Origin: Cephalotus follicularis
Taxonomy: Eukaryota > Streptophyta > Magnoliopsida > Oxalidales > Cephalotaceae
Direction: 5' to 3'
NCBI GenBank assembly: GCA_001972305.1
Contig: BDDD01000363.1
Span: forward strand, 770,977 to 834,976
DNA: 64,000 nucleotides
A program made the translations under genes and the position numbers. Shown in pieces: positions 21,821 through 33,800 of this stretch. A model generated the notes under the pieces. It was not told the origin of the DNA. It did not search any database and saw only the letters and a list, made by a program, of their open reading frames with translations. Position 1 is the first letter of the stretch. Every line of letters begins with the position of its first letter.

Positions 21821-24800
21821 ATGTCTGTGGCAGAGCTATCACCTGCATGCACTGCAACTGCAAGAACCACCCCCACCCGTCTCCACACTTCACAGTTCTC
21901 ATCACTCTCATCGACCCGTCTGTCAGATTGCTATCGCCGTGCTTTTAGGCCCATCCCTCGAGCCCCACCCGCCAAAATCTCTTGCTCTGTTGCACAAAAG
22001 TACAGCTTTTTTGGTTTTTTAATCAACTCTTGGAAGCGTATAGTGATTGCTACTTGTGTTTAGTGTAATGGGTTTTTGTTTTTGTTTTTTGTTTCTCAGT
22101 CAAGCCCCAGTTGCAGTCACAGAAGATCCCAAGAACAAGAATGATTGTTTTGGTGTGTTTTGCCTCACCTACGATCTCAAGGCCGTAAGTTCTTCTACAC
22201 TACTTTATATGCTTATGTGTACTTATGGGTGAAACGTGTGTGTGTATTTATGTATCATATATTTAACTTGTAGTATTGATTTAAGCTTTGAATTTGAGTT
22301 ATGCAGTTTTGTAGGATATATTGTAGAGACTCAGTTTATAGTTTAATTGCTTTTTCATCGTTTGATGATATGTTTGGTGTAATAAATTGAGATTATTGAT
22401 TTGTTAGTACAATTTGGGGTGTCTGATTTGTTGATCTCTCGTCTTACGTTGTTAACAAGTTGTGGTAATTAGTCTACGAACCTTTGTTTTGCTGTCATAG
22501 ATTTTAGAATTTGGGATCTAATTCTTCCAATTCTACACAATTGAAGGAAAAATAATTCTGTTACAACTAAACAAAGTGCAACCCAATCACTTAAGTATGT
22601 GCATGGCTCTGTTGAAGGTTCTTTTTATTGCAACTAGAGTTAAACTAGTTATTGTTAATTTGTGATCATACTGTAATCTTTTGTTGTAAACAAATGTTCC
22701 CCAATGTGCTGCTATTACTGTATATATCGTTTGTTCGATGTTTGATCGATTTTTATTTTTAAATTTATGTGAGTTATTTTGACTAAATATTTTTGGTCAA
22801 TTGCGCTAGCAGGAAGAGGAGACAAAATCTTGGAAGAAAGCAATCAGCATTGCTGTGTCGGGTGCTGCTGGGATGATTTCAAACCATCTACTTTTCAAAG
22901 TAAGGAACTCCTGCCTAAAAGTTCAATATCTCTTTATCCGTCAACTAAAGATTTTAGTGATTATCTTTCGACAAACAAAAGTGTTTGAGGTCCAGACTGC
23001 TTCCTTGGTGACCAATTTTTTTTTTTTTTTTGATTGGTATATATTCATAAAGATTTGTCTATATTTTAGGTTGTTATGTAAGCTCAGGTGTTTATAGCAT
23101 CAAAAACACATATGTCAGGATCATTATACAAAATAAGAATATAAATAATGACAAACTTACAGTTTTGCAGAACATACATCTTGATGCGGAATCGTTAGGA
23201 AGATTTATCTTCAGTTGTCTCTCTGAACCGTAAAGATGGTTTTTGGGTGTTTTCTTGTCGCAAAAATTATGAGAGAAAAATATATTCAGATGACAACAAG
23301 GACAAAAATCTATATGGGTTTGTCTTCCCATCAAAGACAGAAACTCTAAGGCTCCCATTATGCTATTGACGAAAATACCCTTATAATATTGTAATGCTTT
23401 CATTAATGTTACCGTAACCGTAAATTAGGTGACCAATAATTACGTGGGCTTGAAATATGGAGATAACCCAAAAGATCACTTAAGATTGGATATTAGTTCA
23501 ACATTCTCTCACTTCAACATAATGCTCACAAGTATTACAATATTCAGTAGTCTGAATCCTGTTCAGTTAGAAGTACTGATCCAAAACGATGTAGTCAAAG
23601 TGAATACCATTATCACTAGACCCCCACCGATTATATTATTAGCACTCTTCCCAACATAAATCCACAAGCATAGATATGAATCGTGAGTTTACAAAATTGG
23701 TAACAATTAAACTCATTCATAAGGTCTAACCTTAAGAGTTTGGTTCATAAGTTCTCATGTGTGCACCAATAGAGAAAACACAAACTATTTATTTCATAAA
23801 ACAATAATCAAGTCAAAATTGAGATCTTACATTAAGTATTTTACACAATTATCTCATACAAGACTAAAAACTACTCATCAAGCCCATGCTAGCAACATGT
23901 TCTCTAAAGAGATTGGGTAGTAAGCCTTTCGTGAGGGGATCAGCCAACACAGCCTTAGTGCTAATGTGTTCAACTACAATGTTTCGATCTTGGATCCTGT
24001 CCTGAACAACAAGATACTTAACATCAATGTGCTCTGAAGCACTACTAAACTTGTTGTTCTTGGAAAAGAAAACAACAACCTCATTATCACAAAACAACGT
24101 AAGTGGCCTTGAGATGATATCTACTACTTTAAGCCCCATAATGAAACTCTTTAACCAAACCGCATAACCGGTAGTCTCATATCAGCCAATGAATTATGCT
24201 TGCATAGTGGAAGATGTCGTTAATGGCTGTTTGACATTCTTCCATGATATAGCTCCTCCTGCAAGCATAAAGAAGTATCATGATGTGGATTTTTTGGTGT
24301 CAACGCACCCAGCATAACCGGAATCAGAATAACCAATGATTCAAGGTTATCCATCTTCTGATAAGTAAGCATGTCATCCCTAGTTCCCTGTAAGTAGCGT
24401 AAGACTTTCTTGGTTGCCTTCCAGTGTTCCATACCTGAATTTTCTTGGAATCGACCAAGTATGCCAACCACAAATGCTATGTCAGGACGTGTACAGACTT
24501 GAGCATACATGAGGCTCCCAACTACCAAAGCATAGGGAATCCGTTCCATCTGATCACGTTCCAATTTGTTCTTAGGACATTAATCAGTACCAAATTGGTC
24601 ACCCTTCACAATAGGGGCAGCAGTAGGGGAGCAGTTGTGCATGTTGTATCGTTTGAGCACTTTGTCAATATATGCTCTTTGGGACAATCCTAATATCCCA
24701 CGAGGCCTATCTCAGTGAATTTCAATGCATAGGCTTCACCAAGATCTTTCATATCAAATTTAGTTGATAAAAAATATTTTGTCTCATACAACATGTCCAA

Positions 24801-27800
24801 ATCACTACTGGCTAGCAGTATATCATCTACATACAAAACTAAAATGATAAACTTACTCTCACTAACCTTGAGATATATGCATTGATCCATCACATTTTCC
24901 TTAAAACCAAAATTTGTTAGCACCTCATCAAACTTAAGATACCACTGTCTAGAGACTTGTTTTAATTCATGTATGGATTTCTTTAGCCGACATTATGTTC
25001 CTTGCCCTTAATAACAAAACCTTTCGGTTGTGCCATAAAAACATTTTCATGCAAGTCACCATTAAGGAATGCAGTTTTTACGTCCATTTGGTGTAGCTCC
25101 AAGTCATAATGAGCTACAAGCGCCATAACAATCCTCATTGAATTTTTCTTTGAGACTGGAGAGAATCTGTCATTATAATCTATCTCTTTCATTTGAGTAA
25201 AGTCTTTAGCAACCAATCTAGCCTTGAACCTTTCGATGTTACCTTTAGAGTCAAACTTGGTCTTATAGACCCATTTACAACCGACAGGTTTGACTTCATC
25301 AGACAATTCTACTAGTTCCCAAACATCATTAAGCCCCATAGACTTCATCTCTGCATTCATGTCTTCAAGTCACTGAGATGAGTGGCTACTCATTATGGCT
25401 TCCTTGAATGAGTTATGATCATCTTCTCTCTCTATGTCGCATTCTACTTCATATACGACATAGTCATTAGAGATGGCAATTCTCCTTACCCTCTGCGACC
25501 TACGTTAGGGTTCCTCTTGTGTCGCAGGAAGAGGTTCATTAATGTGGGGTTTATCATTAGGTAGTGCATTAGGTGCTTCAACATCCTCTATGTGAGGTGT
25601 TGGTGCAACAACCTCTTAGATCATCGAGATTGGAAAATAGACCCGATTTTCCTCCAGGTTAATTGTTCTTGATTCATTACTCCTACTGGAATTTCCATAT
25701 TCCAAAAATTCAGTGTGTCTCATTTTTACAAATTTAGTGGTATGAAAAGGACAATAAAAACGGAAAATTTTAGATCTATCTGGATAACCAATAAAATGAC
25801 AACTGATGGTTTTCGAATCAAGTTTCTTAATTTGTGGATTGAAAATTTTTGGTTCTGCAGGACAACCCCATACCGTCAAGTATCCCAAATTGGGTTTCTT
25901 TCCTGTCCATAATTCATAAGGGGTTTTAGGGACTGACTTACTAGGAACCCAATTTAGGATATGTACGACTGTCTTTAAAGCCTCCGTCCACAAAAATTTT
26001 GGCAATTTAGAATTGCATATCATACTCTGTACCATGTCCATGAGGGTACGGTTTCGTTTTTCAGCTATACCATTTTGTTGGGGATCACCCGACATTGTAT
26101 ACTGAGCAACGATGCCATTCTCTTGTAAAAATAAAGCAAACGGTCCAGGGTTTTGCCCCGTATTGGAGTGTCTACCATAATACTCTCCACTTCTATCTGA
26201 TCTCACAACTTTAATTTTAAGGTTGAGTTGATTTTTGTTAGAGGCTTATGTTTATATTATTAAGTTGTGTTTATTAGGTAATGGGCTTTAGCCCATAATC
26301 CTTATTACTAATCCTATTCCTATTAGGGTTATGTTAGTGGGGATTCTAGTATATATATATGCTTGTAAACTCAATAATTATGTGAATGAGAATTGTAATC
26401 ATTATACAATAATCTTTAACATGGTATCAGAGCAATTAGGGTTCTAGTCTACATATTCTAAAAAAAAAAAAACTGAAAACGATCTGGTTTGGTGGCATAT
26501 CGCAAAACGATCTGGTTGGTGACATATTACCATTTTGACGGCAAAAGATCTGGTTGGTGACATATCGCAAGTTCAACGGCGTTATCAAGATCGCGCCGCG
26601 ACTTTGACGGCCTATCGCGACTTTGATGGCTTGATCTGTGTTGCAGCACGCCGATTGGAGGCAGGGACTGTTGACGTTGTGTCGAGCTGGGTTGTTGTGG
26701 TGAGTGTTGGATGTGATCGGTAGTGGTGGAGATGGACAGTGCACCGAGTTGGGTTGGTATGATGAGCGATTTGTGTTGCGCTAGGTCGGGATCGAACCTG
26801 CAACTTTCTTAGGAACCAGACGCTCCACAGTGGTACAGGCGCCAGACGCTCCACAGTGATAAAGGCGCCAATCCTTCTTAATACACCGTAAGTGGAGGCT
26901 TGTTTATTGGGCTGTGTGCACAACATATTTGGGATACTTGAAAACATTTCTTGATTTTATTTGTGTAGTATTATTTATTTGTGTAGTATTATGGATAGTA
27001 AGGAAACTACTAGTCTTGGGTCCATGCATTTTACAGAAGTCTTTTCTTCATCCAATCGTTTGACTAACCTTAAACTGAAAAGGGTTACCAATTATCAACA
27101 GTGGCAAAAGCTGGTGCGATTGGCCATTATTGGGCGCCAGCTGGGATGTCACTTGACAGGTATTCAACCCAAAGAGGTATTTGATGATTTATGGGAGTGA
27201 AGGGATGCTCAAATTCTGGGACAGATGTTGGATGCAATGGAGCCTCAGGTTCTGAATCTTGTGGCTTATCAGAATACAGTTAAAGAATTATAGGAGTATT
27301 TAGATGTTCTATATTCGGGAAAAGACAATATTTCTCGAATTTTTTCCTTATCTCAGGATTTTTATCGAGTGACTCATGGGGATCGTCCTTTGGCTGAATA
27401 ATGTATGAGGAATTAAATGCTCTACTTCCGATTACTGCTGATATACCAAAGATGCAGGAACAACGTGAACAGTTGGCTGTTATAGGTCTTTTGGGTTCTC
27501 TGGGTCTTGAGTTTGAGGGGTTTCGTTCCCAAGTGCTGGGTGGTTCTGTGGTACCAACTCTTGTTGACACAATTGTTCGTTTGATGAGACTATCTCATCA
27601 CACTTCGAGTGTTACTATGCCTGGGGATGTTAGGGAAAGTTCTGCTCTTGTTGTACCTTTTGGAAGAGGAGGTCGTATTGGTGGTCGAAATGGTCCACGC
27701 GGTGAGGGACGTGGAACAGGAACTGGTAGATCTCTTGGTGGTGATGGTGGCCGTGGTACAGGTGTTGGTATAAGTACCCAACGATTGATAGTGCTGGTTC

Positions 27801-30800
27801 TGGAACTCCAGTTTGTTATCACTGTGGAGAGACTGGACATATAAAGAAGAAGTGTTGGAAACTGTATGGTCAACCAACTCAACCTATGTATGCCAATACA
27901 GTTGCCACTCCATTTGAATCTACCGATTCTCCGTCCGTGAATCTTACATCTGAAGATAAGACAGTTAATTTGAGCAATGAGCAACATGCAGCCTTCTTAC
28001 AATATCATTTGGCTACTCAGGCACCTTCTTCCTCCATAGTTACCTTTGTTCAGACTACAGGTAATGCCTCTGCATGTTTGTCTACTACTCATCCGTGGAT
28101 ACTTGATTCTAGTGCTTCTGATCATATGACCGGAGATCCAGGTAATTTTATCTCTTACACAACTATGTCTTCAAATCCCGGTGTTACTTTAGCTGATGGT
28201 TCCGTTGCCAAAGTTACGGGCAATGGTACTGTTCATCTGACTCCTTCCCTTTCATTGTCTTCTGTTCTTCACATTCCTGGTTTTCCGTTCAATCTTATTT
28301 CTATCAGCAAACTTACAACAGAATTTAACTGCTCTATCATTTTTTCTCCTAAATTCTGTGTCTTTCAGGATCTTACGACACAGAAGATGATTGGTAGAGG
28401 TCGTGTATCTGGTGGCCTATATGTTTTTGAAGAGTCTGTCCCCGTTGCGTGTTCTAGCTTTGCTTCTCCCCTTCAAATACATTGTCGATTGGGTCATCCT
28501 TCCTTGGAAAGCTTGAAGAAAATGGTGCCCACTCTTTGGTCTGTTTCTAGTCTAGATTGTGAGTCATGTCAGTTTGGTAAGCATCATCATGTGTCTTACC
28601 AGAGTCGAGTCAATAAACGGTCTCCGAACCTCTTTGATGTTGTTCATTCTGATGTATGGGGTCCGTGTCCTGTAATTTCTAAACTTGGTTTTCAGTATTT
28701 TGTAACTTTTATCGACGATCACTCAAGAGTTACATGGTTATATTTAATGAAGAATTGATATGAGCTTTATTCTATTTTCTGTGCCTTTGTGATTGAAATT
28801 CATGCTCAATTTAATACTCATATACGTATTCTTCGCAGTGATAATGCTAAAGAGTATTTTTCTACATCTTTTACTTAATTCATGACTAAACATGGAATAG
28901 TTCATCAATCATCTTGTGTCGATACTTCACAACAAAATGGGGTTGCCGAGCGAAAAAATCGACATTTAATGGAAACAGCTCGTGCCTTACCACTTCATAT
29001 GAATGTCCCTAAATCTTTTTGGGCCGATACTGTTTTGACTGCTTGTCATTTAATTAATCGTATGCCTTCCTCGATATTGAATGGTAATATTCCTTATTCC
29101 ATATTATATCCTTCTCAACCTTTGTTTTATGTTCCTCCTCGAGTGTTTGGATGTACATGTTTTATTCATGATCATCGTCCTGGGGTGTCTAAACTTGACC
29201 CCAAGTCTCTTAATGCTTTTTTGTCTGTTATTCTAGACTCCAAAAAGGCTATAGATGTTACTCTCTTGATCTTCATCGTTATTTCACTACTGCTGATGTT
29301 TCTTTCTTTGAGTCTACACCGTTAACATCTGCATCCCCTCTTGTGTCTGTAATAGATGAAGATTGTTGTGACGATATTCCTTCTGTTCTTATTCGCCAAT
29401 CTCCTGTTGTTCGTCATGTCTATACACGTCGTCAAAAGTCTGTTCCACCAGTCATACATGATCCTACAACAGTTTCTGTGTCGGAGGATCCCCTGTGTCT
29501 CCTGTCCTCATAAATCCTATTTCTGATGATTCTCTATCTGATATGGACCTTCCCATTGCTCAAAGGAAAGGTAAATGTAGTTATACTCATCATCCCATTT
29601 CTAATACTGTTACTTATTCTAATCTATCTCCTACATTTCGCACATATCTTTCTACTATTGCATCTCATCCGTTACCTAAGTCTATCACAGAGACATTATC
29701 CCAATCTGGATGGAGGAAAGCTATGGAAGAGAAAATGCAGGCTTTAGAGCACAATAATACTTGGGATCTAGTCTCCTTACCGAAAGAAAAATCTGCAATT
29801 GGTTGCAAATGGGTATATGCAGTTAAAGTTAATCCTGATGGTTCTATTGCTAGATTGAAAACTCGTTTGGTTGCTAAAGGATATGCTCAGGTCTATGGGG
29901 TGGATTATTCTGATACTTTTTCCCCTGTGGCTAAGTGGTCCTCAATCAAATTACGTGTTTCTCTTGCTACTATACATCATTGACCCTTATATCAACTTGA
30001 TGTTAAGAATGCCTTTTTGAATGGGGATCTTCATGGGATGTATATATGGAGCAACCACCAGGGTTTGTTGCTCAGGGGGAGTCCGATATGCTGTGTAAAC
30101 TTAAACGATTGTTATATGGGCTGAAACAATCTCCGAGAGCATGGTTTGGGAGATTTACAGATGTAGTCTTATCTTTTGGATTATCTCGATGCAATAGTGA
30201 TCATTCGGTGTTTTAGCGTCACTCTCATACAGGGAAAATTGTGTTGATTGTATATGTTGATTATATTGTTATTACTGGAGATGATCAGGTTGGTATTAGT
30301 GCTTTAAAGATACATCTTCAACAGAAATTTCAGACCAAAGATTTAGGACGTTTGAAGTATTTTCTGGGTATTGAGGTAGCCACATCTCATAAGGGTATCT
30401 CTTTATCACAAAGAAAATATGTCATCGATCTTTTGGAGGAAACAAGAATGTTGGGTTCTAAACCTATTGATACACCCATGGATCCGAATGCAAAACTTAC
30501 AGTTGAAGATGGAGAGCCATTGAATGACCTTGAGAAATATCGAAGATTGGTAGGAAAACTTAACTATCTGACAGTCACTCGACTTGATATAGCATTCTCT
30601 GTGAGTGTGGTAAGTCAGTTTTTAGCTACCCTGAAAATTACACACTGGAATGCTGTGATCCGGATTTTGCGATATAGCATTCTCTGAACCGTAAAGATAG
30701 TTTTTGGGTGTTTTCTTGTCTCAAGAATTATAAGAGAAAAATATATTCATATGACAATTATGACCAAAAACTATTGTATTTGTAGGGGTTCATATTCCCA

Positions 30801-33800
30801 TCAAAGACAGAAACTCTAAGGCTTCTATTATGCTATTGACGAAAATACCCTTATAATACTGTAACGGTTTCATTAATGTTACCGTAACCGTAGACGTAAA
30901 TTAAGTGTCCAATAATTACGTGATATTGAAATATAGAGATAACCGAATCCAACATGTTATTGAACCAGTGAGCGCCCTTGCGTAATAATGGTCAGACAAA
31001 ATAACGGTCATATATCAAGAATGGCTTATTGCACTTTATTAGAGTTTACTATCATCAGAAACAAACTACAGTTACTGACTAAAACATAGTTTAGTTTTTG
31101 ACCAAAAGCATGCCTGGATGTCCTCTTAATTCGTTATTAAGCTATGGACTTGCAGTAATGTCTTCTAGGATGGAACTTTTGTTGGTGATATAACTGTAGC
31201 AACATATTTTAGTTTTAGTATTGCATCCCTGGGTATCCGAACAAGGGATGGTCGTGTTGTTCCATATGCGTAAATGCTACGGCAAAATAGCTGAAAATAA
31301 GGCACCAAGAATGTTCAATCATCCTCTGATAATTCAGATTTTCACTATGGTAATATAATCCCTTCTTTTGTTGTACTTTTCTAGAATTAAACTATCCTAA
31401 CCAAAATGATAAATAACATTGATGCAACCCTTTTTTGGGGCTTATTTTTATGAGAAGAAGCAAATTTCCTCGTGCTATTACTATGTTTTTCGCAGATTGG
31501 ATTTGTGTCTAATTTGTCTATTATTCCAGCTTGCGTCTGGTGAGGTTTTTGGACCAGATCAACCAATTACATTGAAGCTACTGGGATCTGAAAGGTCTTT
31601 TGAAGCTCTTGAAGGTATGGCCATGAGTAAATTTGAATTAATATCATTTATTATATTCACTTTATGTGTTGTATTTTCCAACAAACAACATGCCAACATG
31701 TATGTTTAGTAAATATATGAAACAATAATTTGGGATTGTTGTTGAAACACCCCAAGTGCCCATTTGGAACTGCTTTTGGATTGCCAAAATCACTTTTTGG
31801 ACCGAAAAGTATTACCACTTGGTGTTTGGTAATTAAGAACCCAACTGAGTTTGGGTAAAAGTAATTTTCACTTGGTTTTTGATAAATAAGAACCCAATTG
31901 AGTTTGGATAAGTTTTTTTTGCCTATGAGAAAGCACTTTTGGACTAGACCTAAATGTATTGGTTGAGAAAGTGTTTTGTCATAATACTTTTACACACAAT
32001 ACTTTCACATACTTTTGTGAAACACGCATCACTACCAAACAGACCATAAGTCTCTTATGTAGCATGGAAAACTAGTTTGTAGATTTTTTTTTCTTCTTCT
32101 CCTACAAGCATATTTTTACAATATCATTCAGAATGAATCTGCCCAAGGAAAGATTGACAACAAGATTTGATCAAATGAGAAATAATGAGACTGCCGTGTG
32201 CAGCTCGGTTGCATTACCTATATTATATAGGTGGTATACATCCGCTCCTTGAACACTTGTATCATCTTGATGGTTTAAGACCATCTTATCTTCTTCTTCC
32301 TCTTTTTGGGCCTTTAATCTATCAAAATCAACATGTGGCACATTGGATTGTATATGATATTATTTCTTTATATTCAGAAAATTGAGTTGACAGCACTTAG
32401 GTTCAAACTTGTTACTTTCTTTGGACATCTAAATGCCATTTTGTTCTTCAATAATCTTCACAAATTTAAAAATCATTCATTTTTCCTAATGATGGCTGAA
32501 ACATCTCCATTTTTTTAAAAAAAATTGTCTTTTTGTGTGGCAGGAGTTGCTATGGAACTTGAGGATTCCTTGTACCCATTGCTGAGAGAAGTGAGTATTG
32601 GAATTAACTCTTATGAGGTGTTCCAAGATGCAGAATGGGCTCTTCTGATTGGAGCAAAGCCTCGAGGACCTGGAATGGAACGAGCCGACTTATTAGACAT
32701 CAATGGGCAGATTTTTGCTGAGCAGGTGCTAATCGTCGTTGCATCTTGGTGTTACTTTTGACTTTCTCAAAATCAGTTTACAAATATGATATGGTTTTTA
32801 AACATTATAGGGTAAAGCTCTCAATGCTGTTGCATCCCGTAATGTCAAGGTGATAGTAGTGGGCAACCCCTGTAACACCAAGTAAGAAAAATTTTAATTA
32901 CTTATGTTAAGTATATTCCCTGTGATCTCTATCATTTATTATTTTCTTTTCTTTTGCTGCAGTGCGTTAATTTGTTTAAAAAATGCCCCAAATATACCTG
33001 CAAAGAATTTTCATGCTCTGACTAGGCTAGACGAAAATAGAGCAAAATGCCAGGTAAATATATCTCTTAAAAAAAAAAAAAAAAATCATCGATAAATATT
33101 GTTTTCAGAAGTTAATAAGAAAGCTTTGTGCATATTGGTCTTGGTTTATGCAGCTCGCACTCAAAGCTGGTGTCTTTTATGATAAAGTGTCCAATATGAC
33201 AATATGGGGAAACCACTCGACCACTCAGGTCATAGGAATGTTTGTCGTAAGAGAGCACTTATATCAAAATCTAGGTCTCGACTAAAAAATTCTTTTTAAA
33301 TTACACCAGGTTCCGGACTTCCTGAATGCTAGAATCAATGGCTTGCCAGTCAAAGAAGTTATCAAGGACCACAAGTGGTTAGAAGAAGAGTTCACTGAGA
33401 AGGTCCAGAAGGTAAATATTAGTGGAACCATGATGCAGAAAGGTTTACACATGATCTAAGAAATCACCATGGTCTGTTTTCTCCCCATTTTAAAGTTTAA
33501 ACTTCAACCAATGGAAGTGTAAATTTGACTTGCAGAGAGGTGGTGTGTTGATTAAGAAATGGGGAAGATCTTCAGCTGCATCTACTGCTGTATCAGTTGC
33601 TGATGCGATAAAGTCTCTAGTAACTCCCACCCCTGAGGGTGATTGGTTTTCTTCTGGGGTAAGTTTACATCTGTGTTTTATGCATTTACCTTCACATGCA
33701 CATACGCCTCTGATGCTGTTAGTTTTTCTTAAGAGCCAGACTAGTCCCTGTTGACTAATCATAGATTGGCGATCTATAATGTCTGTGGAGACTCAAATCC

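Larger units (their letters stand above)
26236..30685 (+). mobile_element. B: Ty1/copia element nested in A, 3' truncated
   Basis: Plus-strand copia element with a short 5' LTR, primer site, leader, gag, protease, integrase, RT and the start of RNase H. It stops abruptly at 30685 in ILRYSIL and joins LTR sequence of A; no 3' LTR or right target copy exists. Bases 26231-26235 (ATTTT) would be the left target copy. Confidence 0.9.
23077..30954 (-). mobile_element. A: Ty1/copia element in intron 3, host of nested element B
   Basis: Target duplication TGTTA at 23072-23076 and 30955-30959. In its own sense (minus) it has a 5' LTR remnant (30954-30686), then a missing stretch, then integrase to RNase H (26235-23864), polypurine tract and full 3' LTR (23503-23077). 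B (26236-30685) interrupts it, and the gag and protease region is absent. The simplest history is insertion of A, insertion of B into A, then one deletion that removed the end of B, the gag-protease part of A and the inner end of the 5' LTR. Confidence 0.9.
22900..31529 (+). other. Giant intron 3 of the NADP-malate dehydrogenase gene
   Basis: Donor GTAAGG after exon 3 and acceptor TTATTCCAG before exon 4. Removing element A with one target copy leaves about 750 bases of original intron: 22900-23076 and 30960-31529. The intron parts show a poly-T run near 23020 but nothing else recognised. Confidence 0.9.

Noticed and set aside
21633..22022. 129-codon frame over the start of the dehydrogenase gene
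   Set aside because: It is out of frame with exon 1 (ATG at 21821) and crosses the TATA box, leader and exon 1-intron 1 boundary; a shadow.
22993..23060. Poly-T run taken as an Alu-like or LINE tail
   Set aside because: No element body or target duplication next to it; a simple homopolymer in intron 3.
23217..30945. Two 230-bp direct repeats in intron 3 taken first as a segmental duplication
   Set aside because: They are the two LTRs of element A, shown by the polypurine tract, the TG/CA ends and the TGTTA target copies.
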